Assembly: GCF_037976825.1 (NCBI RefSeq)
Contig: NZ_CP150269.1
Location: 2,307,501-2,371,500, forward strand
Direction of reading: 5' to 3'
Length of the DNA: 64,000 nucleotides
Source: Paenibacillus sp. FSL K6-1330
GTDB lineage: Bacteria > Bacillota > Bacilli > Paenibacillales > Paenibacillaceae
The notes under the pieces: model-generated
Told to the model about the DNA's origin: nothing
Seen by the model: the letters and a program-made list of their open reading frames with translations, nothing else
The model's database searches: none
Shown: piece by piece, positions 16,681-26,134 of the stretch
Layout: each line of letters begins with the position of its first letter
How positions within the stretch are numbered: position 1 is the stretch's first letter
Position numbers and translations under genes: made by a program

Positions 16681-17187
16681 ATGCCAGCAGACAATCTTCA
16701 GAAATTATGCTCAGAGTCCAGAGAAAAGTTGAAATCTGCTATTTCGATTATGGAAACGTTTTTGAACGAACATGCTTTATCCCAATTGGTAACGGAACAG
16801 GACGAGGAAACCGTTCATTTTTACAAAGGATTTCTGTCGGATGTTCGCCATTTGCTTGTGTTTTCTGAAGTTTCCTATGAGAAGCTAGGTGTTGTACAGC
16901 GTCGCCCTAATTTTGATATCGATTTTGCCGAGAAGGCTTTGTATAATTTGTATCACCGCTGTGTTAACAGTTTCTTCTATCCCAAAAATGAAAGCTATTC
17001 TGAAGATGGTCGTTACGCCTATACCGGACAGGATGCGATTCGTTTCCGGAAGAAGCCGGTTCGTCCTGCCCGTGATGTGATTATGAACATTACCAAGATT
17101 TATGAAGAGCTACGTGATGATCTTGCTTATTACGAAAGCGATTATTTGACGGAGCGCCGTATGCAATCAGAGAAAAGTCACGCTTAA
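16681..17187 (+). CDS. YpuI family protein (DUF3907)
   Basis: A 168-residue soluble, charged and mostly helical protein. The central stretch (VRHLLVFSEVSYEKLGVVQRR) and later FFYPKNESYSEDGRYAYTG resemble Bacillus YpuI/DUF3907, a Bacillales family of unknown function. AAGGGGGATC precedes the ATG. An inverted CAGGT/ACCTG element lies about 45 bases before the start and could be an operator, though nothing else supports this. A clear terminator follows at 17207-17235, so it is transcribed alone. Family recognition is from memory of the pattern, hence moderate confidence. Confidence 0.75.
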   Translation: MPADNLQKLCSESREKLKSAISIMETFLNEHALSQLVTEQDEETVHFYKGFLSDVRHLLVFSEVSYEKLGVVQRRPNFDIDFAEKALYNLYHRCVNSFFYPKNESYSEDGRYAYTGQDAIRFRKKPVRPARDVIMNITKIYEELRDDLAYYESDYLTERRMQSEKSHA

Positions 17188-17206
17188 CATATTAAGGAAT
17201 ACTCAT

Positions 17207-17235
17207 GAGATGCCAACCATTGGCATCTCTTTTTG
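17207..17235 (+). terminator. Intrinsic terminator
   Basis: GAGATGCCA (17207-17215) pairs perfectly with TGGCATCTC (17221-17229) around a five-base loop, followed by a T run. Confidence 0.92.
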
Positions 17236-17323
17236 CGTTTTGCTGCTTAGGCACCAACTGACAATCGTTCTTGTGCATACCGGCAGTAAACTAAGGAAAA
17301 AATGTTGACGAGGTGATGCTAAA

Positions 17324-17548
17324 ATGGCCAACGAAGCCAAACCATTAGTGAAGTGCAGTGTCAGCAATTGCCATTACTGGGGAGAACAAAACTTATGTCA
17401 TGCCGAGATGATTATGATTGAAATTGACCGTCATGCGAATGTGAAACTCAATGAAGAGTATGGAGCAGAGCCTTACGTAGACGACCATCAGGATGTTGCT
17501 GACAAGTCTTCCGAGACCTGCTGTTTGACCTTTAAGCCGAAGGGCTGA
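17324..17548 (+). CDS. DUF1540 domain-containing small cysteine-rich protein
   Basis: A 74-residue protein with the cysteine pattern of DUF1540: VKCSVSNCHYWGEQNLC near the N-terminus and TCCLTF near the end, probably a metal site. Such proteins are widespread in spore-forming Firmicutes; function is unknown. The ATG follows GACGAGGTGATG. The N-terminal half of the motif (C-x4-C-x-Y/F-W) is intact and spacing is normal, so it is unlikely to be a chance frame. Confidence 0.85.
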   Translation: MANEAKPLVKCSVSNCHYWGEQNLCHAEMIMIEIDRHANVKLNEEYGAEPYVDDHQDVADKSSETCCLTFKPKG

Positions 17549-17617
17549 CAGGAAAAAAGCCGGATAAAGTCCGGGTGCTGGGCACTTTAGGATGATGGAA
17601 ATGGAGGAAGCACGTTT

Positions 17618-17980
17618 ATGGATAAAAAACATCGCAATCACAAAATGAAGGTTGTTGAAGGCAAGCGAAACAGGGTAGACTTCCCGCGCAAAGATCATCG
17701 TGAAGAATATGCAACTGAGGTTGCTCCCCCTATGGATGCCTCAACACGAAGAGCAGACGAGGATAAAGCAGACGTTTCTACCGGACGTACTGTCGGATAT
17801 GTGGGCTTGGTATTGGGCATCGCCTCCTTGTTCATGTGGTCGGTTATCCTGGGGCCCATCGCAGCGGTTGTTGGATATTACGCGTACAGCAAAGGCAGCA
17901 GAACGACAGGCGCGTGGTCGATCGGACTCGGCATATTGGCAACGCTCAGTTATTTTATCTTGATTCCTTTCAGTAGGTAA
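17618..17980 (+). CDS. Small membrane protein, DUF4190-like
   Basis: A 120-residue protein with a strongly charged N-terminal half (about residues 1-55, rich in Lys, Arg, Asp, Glu) and two adjacent transmembrane helices at about 59-85 and 93-117. The glycine-rich second half (LGIASLFMW..GPIAAVVGYYAYSKGS) resembles the DUF4190 double-helix module found in many Gram-positive proteins. ATGGAGGAAGC precedes the ATG. No function is known. A hairpin with a T run follows at 18007-18044, so it ends a transcript, possibly shared with the DUF1540 gene. Confidence 0.75.
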   Translation: MDKKHRNHKMKVVEGKRNRVDFPRKDHREEYATEVAPPMDASTRRADEDKADVSTGRTVGYVGLVLGIASLFMWSVILGPIAAVVGYYAYSKGSRTTGAWSIGLGILATLSYFILIPFSR

Positions 17981-18006
17981 TTCATTTTGTAATGATGTGA
18001 ATATGG

Positions 18007-18044
18007 GCGGGTCAACCAGTGAGTGGTTGATTCGCTTATTTTTT
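18007..18044 (+). terminator. Intrinsic terminator
   Basis: GCGGGTCAACCA (18007-18018) pairs with TGGTTGATTCGC (18024-18035), using G-T pairs, followed by TTATTTTTTT. Confidence 0.87.
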
Positions 18045-18130
18045 TGCCGAATAGGTCTAGCAGATTGTTCCAGTTCCATGATAAAATAAAGGACAAGTTT
18101 GAAATTTTGCTGCAGAAAGTGAGTTAAACG

Positions 18131-18817
18131 ATGCAAATAGACCCGATATCATGGAAGCAAATGACGGATATACCACAGATGAATACGAATTCCACCGAGT
18201 CGGCAACCGGATTTGTCAATGTGCTGAGCAGCTTGCTTGCCGAAGATTCCACCTCCAAGCCGGTTGAACGTTCCATGACACAGCTTGCGCCGGGAGTAAC
18301 CTTTAAAGATGGACTGTTGTGGCAGCAGCTAGGAGCTGTAGATGAATCCGCCTCGTCTATACCAATGGAGGGGGTCGTGCATGACACGGGGGCAACAAAG
18401 CCAACAACCTTTGAGGATTTAATTACAGCGGCAGGGGAACGGTATGGAGTGCCGGTATCGCTGATTAAAGCGGTCATCGATGCGGAATCCTCCTTTAATC
18501 CGAATGCGGTGTCCTCTGCGGGAGCCAAGGGCCTGATGCAGCTGATGGACGGCACAGCAAGGGGACTTGGGGTAAGAAACCCTTTTGATCCGGCTCAGAA
18601 CATCGAAGGTGGTACTAAATATCTGTCCAATCTGATTCAGCGGTTTGGCGGAGAAAAAGCTATGGTACTTGCAGCGTATAATGCAGGTCCAACCCGTATC
18701 GCCAATATGGGTGTATCCAGTGATGAAGAGTTGATGTCTGTTGCTCATGAATTACCTGAGGAAACACAGGCATACATTAGTAAAGTCATGAACGCTCAAT
18801 CAAAATACACTTTATAA
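18131..18817 (+). CDS. Lytic transglycosylase, SLT domain
   Basis: A 228-residue protein with a C-terminal soluble lytic transglycosylase domain (about residues 95-225) that cleaves the glycan strands of peptidoglycan. The catalytic glutamate is in AVIDAESSFNPNAVS (about residue 119), followed by SSAGAKGLMQLM and later VLAAYNAGP, all standard family-1 motifs. The first 90 residues are low-complexity and polar; there is no signal peptide, so export is unclear. Similar leaderless SLT proteins occur in Bacillus (YjbJ type). Transcribed alone, it seems: terminator before, about 170 bases to the next gene. Confidence 0.92.
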   Translation: MQIDPISWKQMTDIPQMNTNSTESATGFVNVLSSLLAEDSTSKPVERSMTQLAPGVTFKDGLLWQQLGAVDESASSIPMEGVVHDTGATKPTTFEDLITAAGERYGVPVSLIKAVIDAESSFNPNAVSSAGAKGLMQLMDGTARGLGVRNPFDPAQNIEGGTKYLSNLIQRFGGEKAMVLAAYNAGPTRIANMGVSSDEELMSVAHELPEETQAYISKVMNAQSKYTL

Positions 18818-18987
18818 ACCCGCTTGGGGATAAATAGTAACCTGATAGAGGATCAAACGATAAGCGCCACTTTGTCCTATCAAAGATGGAGTGCGGCTTT
18901 ACCGTTTGGTCTTTTTGTGTAAATATAAAGGTCTGGAATAATAAGTTCTACAACGTGCAATGCGTATGATGGAAAGGGGAATTTACC

Positions 18988-20148
18988 TTGATATATTGGG
19001 ATCACGCTGCAACGACCCCTCCCTATGATGAAGTAGTGGACACAATGGCTGAAATCATGAAAATGCATTATGCTAATCCGTCAGCGCTTCATCGTTCAGG
19101 CGAGGCTGCCGCTAAACTGCTGAAGAAGGCAAGAGAGGTGTGTGCAGCCGCGCTGGACGTTCAGCCGACGGAGATCGTATTCACATCCGGGGCAACCGAA
19201 GGCAATAACATGGCGATTAAAGGGGCTGCGATGCAGTACAGCAGCCGTGGCCGGCATATCATCACGACCGGAACCGAGCATCCTTCCGTATTTGAATGCT
19301 GCAAACAGCTGGAAACGCTGGGATGGGAAGTGACCTATCTCCCGGTGGATGCCGCCGGTGTGGTGGATCTGGCTGCTTTGACGGAAGCTGTGCGCAAAGA
19401 TACGGTGCTCGTCAGCATCATGCATGTCAATAATGAGACGGGGGCCGTCCAGCCGCTGGCTGAAGTGGGGCGTATCGTCAAGGAACGAAATTCACGAACG
19501 CTGCTGCATATCGATGGCGTACAAGGATTTGGCAAGCTGCCGGTTACTCTTTCCCAGTGGCAGGCCGACTTATACAGCCTGTCTGCACATAAATTCAATG
19601 GCCCGAGAGGAATGGGCGTGCTGTACATTAAGCAAGGCGTGCAGTTGTTCCCGTTGGTATCGGGCGGTTCACAAGAGAATGGGCACCGGGCAGGAACGGA
19701 GAATGTTGCTGGAGCCGTAGCGATGTCGAAGGCCATGCGGTTATCCAGAGAACGCCAGCCCGAGTTTTATGCAAGGATGACGGAATTAAGGGAGCTTCTG
19801 CTCCAGGGCATCGACAAAATTCCGGGATTGGTGTTAAACAGCAGTGAGCAGAGTGCGCCACATATCCTTCATTTTTCGTATCCGGGATTAAAACCCGAGG
19901 TGATGGTCCATGCTCTGGAAGAGATGGGGATGCTCGTATCAACCAAATCCGCTTGCTCCTCTAAATTAAGCGAACCGAGCCGGGTCCTGTTAGCGATGGG
20001 GAAGGACATGAACGTTGCTTCCTCTGGAATTCGTATCAGTCTTGGCAAAGAGCATCAGCTGGGCGATGCAGCGCGACTAGTCGAAGTCTTGGCAAAAGTT
20101 TGCGGGAACCTGCGTCCCATTATAGAAAGAGAGGGTAACCGAAGATGA
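18988..20148 (+). CDS. nifZ: Cysteine desulfurase, ThiI partner (NifZ/IscS type)
   Basis: A 386-residue PLP-dependent class V aminotransferase-fold enzyme that takes sulfur from cysteine. YWDHAATTP opens the protein; SLSAHKFNGPRG (about residues 196-207) contains the PLP-binding lysine, and STKSACSSKL (about 318-327) the persulfide cysteine. Translation starts at TTG with GGAAAGGGG upstream. It overlaps thiI by four bases, as in the Bacillus nifZ-thiI pair, so it most likely feeds sulfur to 4-thiouridine formation in tRNA rather than to general Fe-S assembly. The role is inferred from this coupling. Confidence 0.94.
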   Translation: MIYWDHAATTPPYDEVVDTMAEIMKMHYANPSALHRSGEAAAKLLKKAREVCAAALDVQPTEIVFTSGATEGNNMAIKGAAMQYSSRGRHIITTGTEHPSVFECCKQLETLGWEVTYLPVDAAGVVDLAALTEAVRKDTVLVSIMHVNNETGAVQPLAEVGRIVKERNSRTLLHIDGVQGFGKLPVTLSQWQADLYSLSAHKFNGPRGMGVLYIKQGVQLFPLVSGGSQENGHRAGTENVAGAVAMSKAMRLSRERQPEFYARMTELRELLLQGIDKIPGLVLNSSEQSAPHILHFSYPGLKPEVMVHALEEMGMLVSTKSACSSKLSEPSRVLLAMGKDMNVASSGIRISLGKEHQLGDAARLVEVLAKVCGNLRPIIEREGNRR

Positions 20149-21383
20149 CTTACGATAAACTGCTGCTTCGCTTTGGCGAATTTACCCTAAAAGGCAAAAA
20201 CCGCAACCGATTCGAGAGATCGGTATTAAATCATATTCGAAGCGTGCTCAAACCGTTTCCGGGAGCAAAAATCGTAAAGGAATACGGCCGCTTGTACGTC
20301 GAGCTTAACGGGGAGTCACCCGAGGCTCTGATCCAAGTTCTAAAAAAAGTATTTGGTCTTGTTTCCATCAGTCCGGTTCGCGTATGTCCTTCCGAGCTTG
20401 ACCGCATTATCGAAACAGCGATTGATTTTGTGGGACAGAAGGAACTGGCTGACCCGTCGACCTTCAAAGTCAATGCGAGAAGGGTGTGGAAACAATTCCC
20501 CCACTCCTCGCAAGAGATGAACCATTTCGTCGGATCGCCTTTGCTGCGAACATATCCCCAGCTTAAAGTAAAGGTAAAGCAGCCCGATATGGAGCTTCGC
20601 GTGGAAATTCGGGAGAACGAGACGTATTTGTATTATGAAGTAATCCCAGGCGCCGGCGGGTACCCGATTGGTACGAATGGGAAGGCCATGCTGCTCCTCT
20701 CGGGGGGGATTGATAGCCCTGTAGCGGGCTGGTCGGCCATGCGCAGAGGCCTTGAAATTGAATGTGTACACTTCTACAGCTTCCCTTACACGAGCCAACT
20801 GGCGAAGGAAAAGGTAATGGAGCTAACCAGGCTGTTATCGGGCTTCACCGGCAAAATCAAGCTGCACCTGGTTCCGTTTACCGACGTACAGACTTCATTT
20901 GTCGGTATCGGCCAGGATAATCTGATCATTACGTTTATGCGCAGAGCGATGTTACGAATTGCTTCCTCGCTTGCGGAGCGGGAAGGGGCATTGGCTATCG
21001 TGACGGGAGACAGTCTCGGACAAGTTGCCAGTCAGACGCTGCCGAGTATGAATGTGATCGGCAGAGCCACCGAGCTGCCGCTGCTGCGGCCGCTCGTTAT
21101 GATGGATAAGAACGAGATCATCAATATCGCGATGGACATCGGCACATTCGAGACATCGATTTTGCCGTATGAGGATTGCTGTACGTTGTTTGTGCCTAAA
21201 TCACCCACCACCAATCCGAATTTGAAAATCATCGAGAAGGTGGAGGCTTCCATTACCGAGCTACCTGCACGGATCCAAGCAGCGATTGAAGGTACGGAGA
21301 CTGTGATCATAACCCCGGAAAGCAAAATCGGCGAGCTAGGCGAGAAGCATGCGGAGCCCGTGGTAAACGAAGACTGGTTCTAA
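20145..21383 (+). CDS. thiI: tRNA 4-thiouridine synthase ThiI
   Basis: A 412-residue sulfurtransferase that installs 4-thiouridine at position 8 of tRNA. An N-terminal ferredoxin-like and THUMP domain (about residues 60-165) binds tRNA, and the adenylating PP-loop domain follows with LLLSGGIDSPVAGW near residue 183. The C-terminal rhodanese domain of the enterobacterial form is absent, as usual in Bacillales, where the partner desulfurase hands sulfur over directly. It overlaps nifZ by four bases (ATGA) and ends at a strong terminator. Confidence 0.96.
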   Translation: MTYDKLLLRFGEFTLKGKNRNRFERSVLNHIRSVLKPFPGAKIVKEYGRLYVELNGESPEALIQVLKKVFGLVSISPVRVCPSELDRIIETAIDFVGQKELADPSTFKVNARRVWKQFPHSSQEMNHFVGSPLLRTYPQLKVKVKQPDMELRVEIRENETYLYYEVIPGAGGYPIGTNGKAMLLLSGGIDSPVAGWSAMRRGLEIECVHFYSFPYTSQLAKEKVMELTRLLSGFTGKIKLHLVPFTDVQTSFVGIGQDNLIITFMRRAMLRIASSLAEREGALAIVTGDSLGQVASQTLPSMNVIGRATELPLLRPLVMMDKNEIINIAMDIGTFETSILPYEDCCTLFVPKSPTTNPNLKIIEKVEASITELPARIQAAIEGTETVIITPESKIGELGEKHAEPVVNEDWF

Positions 21384-21412
21384 TCGAGGTTCAAGCGAAG
21401 GTCAACATAAAC

Positions 21413-21454
21413 AACACCCCAAAGCTTCTTGGAAGCCTTGGGGTGTTGTTTTTA
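21413..21454. terminator. Bidirectional terminator between thiI and the reverse terC gene
   Basis: AACACCCCAAAGCTT (21413-21427) pairs with AAGCCTTGGGGTGTT (21433-21447) over 15 positions with one mismatch, then GTTTTTA. The convergent gene ends at 21475, so it probably serves both strands. Confidence 0.88.
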
Positions 21455-21474
21455 TCGCGCGTATGGAGTTTCAA

Positions 21475-22167
21475 TTATGACTGGGTAGATGACTTGTGGC
21501 CCCCGGCAGATCTCTTTCTCAGATGTCCTGCAGTCAGCACACCGATAATGATGGCAGCTATGAAGAGATATTTTATAAGCTGATGCGCTTCGAAATATCC
21601 CAGAAAATGCTTCTCTTCGGTAATCATGGAGGACGCCGTGTATGCAAGCACCGCAGAGCCTACATAGATAATCCATGGGAAACGGTTGATCAGTTTGATA
21701 AACAATGTGCTGCCCCATACCACGATGGGTACACTGATGAGCAGGCCTAGCGTTACAAGGATCACATTGTGTTTGGCTGCGCCTGCAACGGCAATGACAT
21801 TGTCAAGACCCATAGCTGCGTCGGCTACAATGATGGTACGAATGGCAGCGCCAAGGCTTTTGCCGGCTTTTATATTGTCGTGGTCATTATTGTCGTCGGT
21901 CATCAGCTTGTAGGCAATGCCAATCAGGAGTACACCTCCCACAAGCAGCAACCAAGGGATGTTAAGCAGCCAGACAACGAGGATGGTTGCAATGATACGA
22001 AGAATAACAGCTCCGGCAGTGCCGTAGATAATTGCTTTTTTCTGGGTTTCCTTCGGAAGATTACGTGCTGCAAGACCGATCACAATGGCATTGTCCCCGG
22101 CCAAGATCAGATCCAAAAAGACAATGTTGATTAATGCAAGAAAAAATTCAGCGGCTGTGGTTTCCAT
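21475..22167 (-). CDS. TerC family integral membrane protein
   Basis: A 230-residue membrane protein of the TerC family, which includes manganese exporters and proteins that metallate secreted enzymes in Bacillus. Seven hydrophobic segments can be counted. Acidic membrane motifs are present: LDLILAGDNAIVIG (about residues 17-30) and ADAAMGLDNVIAVAG near residue 112, with aspartates that likely bind the ion. I chose ATG 22167, eight bases after GAGGAG; the in-frame GTG at 22176 overlaps that site. The substrate cannot be read from sequence. A TerC paralog lies divergently upstream. Confidence 0.9.
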   Translation of the reverse strand: METTAAEFFLALINIVFLDLILAGDNAIVIGLAARNLPKETQKKAIIYGTAGAVILRIIATILVVWLLNIPWLLLVGGVLLIGIAYKLMTDDNNDHDNIKAGKSLGAAIRTIIVADAAMGLDNVIAVAGAAKHNVILVTLGLLISVPIVVWGSTLFIKLINRFPWIIYVGSAVLAYTASSMITEEKHFLGYFEAHQLIKYLFIAAIIIGVLTAGHLRKRSAGGHKSSTQS

Positions 22168-22296
22168 GAATGTCACTCCTCTTAGAATACGGTTCCACCA
22201 TTAAACAAAGTGGATTAATTATAGGCCTATTTTTCCCGTTGTGCAAGCATAGCCTGGACCATTACCACATATGTGTAGAGTGGGGGTGTTGTTCTA

Positions 22297-22959
22297 GTGG
22301 AGACGATTTTTTTATTGGGACAGATATTGATGATCAACCTTGTACTCAGTGGCGACAATGCCCTGGTTATCGCGATGGCCAGCAAAGACCTTCCCGAAAT
22401 ACATCGCAGACGGGCGGTCTGGATCGGGACTGCAGGGGCTGTTCTCTTACGGTGTATTCTGACTTTTTTGGCGGTGTTGCTGCTGAAAATCCCATTTTTG
22501 CAGGCAGGCGGCGCATTACTGTTGATCTGGATCGCAGTCAAACTCATGATGCAAAAGGAACATGACCATGCAAGCTTGGCCAAAGCTTCAACGATATGGG
22601 CCGCTGTCAATACAATTTTGGTTGCCGATTTCGTGATGAGCCTGGATAATGTCTTGGCCATTGCGGGGCTTGCAAAAGGCGATCTTTCCTTGATTGTCAT
22701 CGGAATATTATTAAGCATTCCCATCGTTGTATGGGGAAGCGGGATGATCTCAAACCTGCTTCACAAGTTTCCCGTGCTGCTTTACATAGGTGCCGGCATT
22801 CTAGCTTTTACAGCAGGCGAAATGCTCATACAGGATTCTCGCGTAGGGCTGATTCTGGCTTACTGGATGCCTTATGCCCACAATCTGCTGCCAATTGTTG
22901 TTGCAGGTGCTGTCGTACTCATTGGCGGATTACAGACAGTAAGGCGGCCAGGTATGTAA
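22297..22959 (+). CDS. TerC family integral membrane protein (second copy)
   Basis: A 220-residue TerC-family membrane protein, paralogous to the reverse-strand gene 120 bases away. It shares the motifs LMINLVLSGDNALVIA (about residues 10-25) and ADFVMSLDNVLAIAG near residue 109, and the same helix layout. Start is GTG with GGGGGTG upstream. I found no sign of a yybP-ykoY manganese riboswitch in the short shared upstream region, so regulation is unknown. A terminator follows at 23012-23047. Confidence 0.9.
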   Translation: METIFLLGQILMINLVLSGDNALVIAMASKDLPEIHRRRAVWIGTAGAVLLRCILTFLAVLLLKIPFLQAGGALLLIWIAVKLMMQKEHDHASLAKASTIWAAVNTILVADFVMSLDNVLAIAGLAKGDLSLIVIGILLSIPIVVWGSGMISNLLHKFPVLLYIGAGILAFTAGEMLIQDSRVGLILAYWMPYAHNLLPIVVAGAVVLIGGLQTVRRPGM

Positions 22960-23011
22960 CGGGATTTTACTTCAACAGCCTATTCGCGTAAACGGGAGTG
23001 TTCAATCCAAG

Positions 23012-23047
23012 AATGGACGATTGTCTTGTGCAGTCGTCCATTTTTTG
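23012..23047 (+). terminator. Intrinsic terminator
   Basis: AATGGACGATTG (23012-23023) pairs with CAGTCGTCCATT (23031-23042), followed by a T run. Confidence 0.9.
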
Positions 23048-23205
23048 TTAGCTTCATGCAGGTATATGAGGCGGGCCTAGGTTATTTCAAGTGGAACAAG
23101 CTCGGGATATGGTTTTTTTTGTCGGTTTGGGCTAAAATTAACGTAACTGCTTCTTTTAGAAACCGCTATTTTTGGTGATACATATATTGAAGAGAGGGTG
23201 ATCAA

Positions 23206-23718
23206 ATGTCCTCCAGAAAAGATTTGGCGTTGGGTATATTCATCGTTGTTGCTGGAGTCGTTATTTTGCTCGGTAAGCTTGGTGTGTTTGGATTTCTGGG
23301 AAGAACGTTATGGCCGCTCGTCCTGCTGCTGCCGGGTATTTTTTTGCATATCATGTTTTTTGGTCGCCGTGCCTCTGCCGCAATTCTGATTCCAGGCGGT
23401 ATTCTGACAGTATATGGCCTTCTGTTCTTCATATGTAATATCGGGGGATGGGGACTGATGGCTTCATTATGGCCTGTGTTAATTCTCGGTGTGGCTGTCG
23501 GCTTGTATGAATATTATCTGTACGAGAGCCCGCGACCTGGCGCAGCGCTGCCGGTTGCGCTTGGACTGACGGTGCTTTCCGTTTTGATTTTCATCTTCAC
23601 CTGGCTTGAGACAGGGGCGTTCTACATTATTGCCCTGATCTTAATCGCAGCGGGCATTTGGATGATCTTTGGCCGCAATCGTTCTGGGCGCAATAATAAA
23701 TGGAGCAGAGGTTGGTAA
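23206..23718 (+). CDS. Polytopic membrane protein of LiaI/LiaF transmembrane type
   Basis: A 170-residue protein consisting almost entirely of hydrophobic helices: about residues 7-26, 34-50, 56-75, 85-100, 112-128 and 135-152, with a basic Arg/Asn-rich tail (RNRSGRNNK). The L-W-P-x-x-L-L-L-P-G-I pattern, which recurs as SLWPVLILGVA, is the hallmark of the LiaI/LiaF-like transmembrane repeat (DUF5668) linked to envelope stress. No DNA-binding or DUF2154 domain is attached. AGAGAGGGTGATCAA precedes ATG. Function unknown; assignment is by repeat pattern only. Confidence 0.75.
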   Translation: MSSRKDLALGIFIVVAGVVILLGKLGVFGFLGRTLWPLVLLLPGIFLHIMFFGRRASAAILIPGGILTVYGLLFFICNIGGWGLMASLWPVLILGVAVGLYEYYLYESPRPGAALPVALGLTVLSVLIFIFTWLETGAFYIIALILIAAGIWMIFGRNRSGRNNKWSRGW

Positions 23719-23802
23719 TTAGTAAGAGGTAAAAGTTGCTGGAAGTTTTCTGAAAAGACTTGATTTTCCCGCTCGTTTACCTATATTATAGGATGTATGT
23801 TG

Positions 23803-23836
23803 AAGCGTCGGCATGTCGTCCGGCGCTTTCTTTGTG
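23803..23836 (+). terminator. Likely intrinsic terminator upstream of typA
   Basis: AAGCGTCGG (23803-23811) pairs with CCGGCGCTT (23820-23828), one G-T pair, followed by TCTTTGT. The T run is imperfect, so it may be a weak terminator. Confidence 0.6.
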
Positions 23837-23870
23837 GCTCATTCGAACAGAAGGGATTTGAGATATATTT

Positions 23871-25712
23871 ATGCAATCAAGAGATCAGATTCGCAACATT
23901 GCCATTATTGCTCACGTTGACCATGGCAAAACAACACTTGTAGACCAACTGCTGCAGCAGTCCGGTATTTTCCGGGAGCATGAGACGCTGCAGGAACGCG
24001 CGATGGACTCCAATGATTTGGAGCGCGAACGCGGAATTACCATCCTAGCCAAGAATACGGCTATTACGTATAAAGATTTCTTGATTAACATTGTGGATAC
24101 ACCTGGACACGCCGATTTCGGTGGTGAAGTTGAGCGTATTATGAAAATGGTCGACGGCGTTTTGCTCGTTGTTGACGCTTATGAAGGATGTATGCCTCAG
24201 ACTAAGTTTGTGCTAGGTAAAGCTCTTGCACATAACTTGACTCCAATCGTCGTTGTGAACAAGATTGACCGACCGGCCGCCCGCCCAGCAGAAGTGATCG
24301 ATGAAGTGCTTGATCTGTTCATTGAGCTTGGTGCGAATGACGACCAACTGGACTTCCCCGTTGTATATGCATCAGCCCTAAACGGTACTTCAAGTCTGGA
24401 TCCGGAGAAGCAAGATGATAACATGCTTGCTCTTTACGAGACCATTATTGACCATATCCCATCCCCTACTGAGAAAGTGGACGAGCCTCTTCAGTTCCTC
24501 GTTACCTTGATGGATTACAATGAATATCTGGGCCGTATTGCCGTCGGCCGTGTGAACCGCGGTATCATTAAGCAAGGCCAACCGGTTACCGTTATGCTTC
24601 GTGATGGTTCCACCAAGAGTGCCCGTATCGAGAAGCTGTTCGGCTTCCAAGGATTGAAGCGGATCGAGGTTGCTGAAGCAGGTGGTGGCGACATCGTGGC
24701 GATCGCAGGTATCAAAGACATTAACATTGGAGAGACCATTGCGGATCCACAGAATCCTGAGGCATTGCCTGTCCTTAAAATTGATGAACCAACCCTGCAA
24801 ATGACGTTCCTTGTTAACAACAGTCCTTTTGCCGGACGCGAAGGCAAATGGGTAACATCCCGTAAGCTGCGTGACCGCCTCTTCAAAGAACTGGAAACGG
24901 ACGTAAGTTTGAGAGTGGATGAGACGGAGAGCCCTGATGCCTATATCGTATCGGGACGCGGTGAGCTTCACCTCAGTATTTTGATTGAGAATATGCGTCG
25001 TGAAGGTTATGAGCTTCAAGTATCCAAACCAGAAGTTATCGTTAGAGAAATTGATGGCGTCAAAATGGAGCCGATCGAACGTCTTATGATCGATGTACCA
25101 GAAGAAAGCATGGGTTCTGTTATGGAAAGTCTCGGAACACGCAAGGCTGAAATGGTGAACATGGTGAATAACGGAAATGGTCAAGTGCGTTTGGAATTCC
25201 TGATTCCCGCTCGTGGACTTATCGGTTACCGTACCCATTTCCTGACCTTGACACGCGGTTATGGTATTATGAACCACGCATTCGACAGCTACGGTCCGCT
25301 TATTGGCGGTCAAGTGGGCGGACGTCACCAAGGCGTGCTGGTTTCCACGGAGAACGGATCTTCAACGTTCTATGGCATGATGTCAGTGGAAGACCGCGGT
25401 ACCCTGTTCCTGGAACCGGGAACTGAGATTTATGAAGGTATGATTGTCGGGGAGCATACCCGCGATAACGATATCGTCGTAAATATTTGTAAAGAGAAGC
25501 AATTGACCAACGTTCGTTCGGCAACGAAGGACGACACGGTTAAATTGAAAACACCGATTATTTTCTCACTGGAACAAGCGCTTGAATACTTGAACGATGA
25601 CGAGTATTGCGAGATTACGCCGAAGTCCGTTCGTCTTCGTAAGAAGATCTTGAACAAGAGTGAGCGCGAACGTGCAGAAAAGCATCGTAAAATGGCGCAA
25701 GCAAATCTATAA
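23871..25712 (+). CDS. typA: Translational GTPase TypA/BipA
   Basis: A 613-residue ribosome-associated GTPase related to EF-G that helps 50S assembly and adaptation to cold or stress. The G motifs are [10 protein letters not shown] (about residues 13-22), [10 protein letters not shown] (about 76-85) and [10 protein letters not shown] (about 130-139). Domains II, III, V and the BipA-specific C-terminal domain follow; length is normal. The ATG has a modest AGAAGGGATTTG site. ylaH follows 39 bases later, the same pairing as Bacillus ylaG-ylaH. The antisense frame of 313 codons inside is a shadow. Confidence 0.96.
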   Translation: MQSRDQIRNIAIIAHVDHGKTTLVDQLLQQSGIFREHETLQERAMDSNDLERERGITILAKNTAITYKDFLINIVDTPGHADFGGEVERIMKMVDGVLLVVDAYEGCMPQTKFVLGKALAHNLTPIVVVNKIDRPAARPAEVIDEVLDLFIELGANDDQLDFPVVYASALNGTSSLDPEKQDDNMLALYETIIDHIPSPTEKVDEPLQFLVTLMDYNEYLGRIAVGRVNRGIIKQGQPVTVMLRDGSTKSARIEKLFGFQGLKRIEVAEAGGGDIVAIAGIKDINIGETIADPQNPEALPVLKIDEPTLQMTFLVNNSPFAGREGKWVTSRKLRDRLFKELETDVSLRVDETESPDAYIVSGRGELHLSILIENMRREGYELQVSKPEVIVREIDGVKMEPIERLMIDVPEESMGSVMESLGTRKAEMVNMVNNGNGQVRLEFLIPARGLIGYRTHFLTLTRGYGIMNHAFDSYGPLIGGQVGGRHQGVLVSTENGSSTFYGMMSVEDRGTLFLEPGTEIYEGMIVGEHTRDNDIVVNICKEKQLTNVRSATKDDTVKLKTPIIFSLEQALEYLNDDEYCEITPKSVRLRKKILNKSERERAEKHRKMAQANL

Positions 25713-25751
25713 TAGATAGAGATCTACTTGTCCAAAAGGAGTGAACCTATC

Positions 25752-26045
25752 ATGCAAGAATGGTTTGCCTCGCACCCACTCATCTCTTATATCGTGATTT
25801 TTGTGCTGATCACCTACGTTTACAACAAGGTATTCCGGGTGAAGCAGAAGCTCCCTCTGTTGAAGGAGATTCTCCTGTATATCTTGATGGCCTTGGGTTC
25901 GGCGATACTGCTTGTGTTTCAGATTGATAAGCTGCCGATTATCCAGTGCTTGTTAGTAGCTGTGGCATTGATGCTGATGGTGCGTATTCGATATTTTGTT
26001 GAAGATCGTCAGAAGAAGAAGGCTCAAACCGAGCCGAAGTCATAA
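25752..26045 (+). CDS. ylaH: YlaH-like family membrane protein
   Basis: A 97-residue membrane protein with helices at about residues 8-25, 37-56 and 60-78 and a charged tail ending QKKKAQTEPKS. Size, helix layout and position right after typA match YlaH of Bacillus (function unknown). AAAAGGAG stands ten bases before ATG 25752; the frame is open from a TTG at 25728, which I reject for lack of a site. Conserved linkage to typA suggests a shared stress condition, but no biochemical role is known. Confidence 0.85.
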   Translation: MQEWFASHPLISYIVIFVLITYVYNKVFRVKQKLPLLKEILLYILMALGSAILLVFQIDKLPIIQCLLVAVALMLMVRIRYFVEDRQKKKAQTEPKS

Positions 26046-26134
26046 GCTTTGTAGAAATTTAGCAACTCAGGTAACAACCATACGGCAACTTTTTGTCAGT
26101 CCCCATCGTTTATAAGAGAGAGAAGTCAACCAAG

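Noticed and set aside
22177..22296. yybP-ykoY manganese riboswitch ahead of the TerC genes
   Set aside because: The gap is too short for both leaders and the conserved riboswitch core was not found on either strand.
24390..25331. Antisense frame of 313 codons inside typA
   Set aside because: It mirrors a highly conserved gene, has no binding site and no recognisable protein features.
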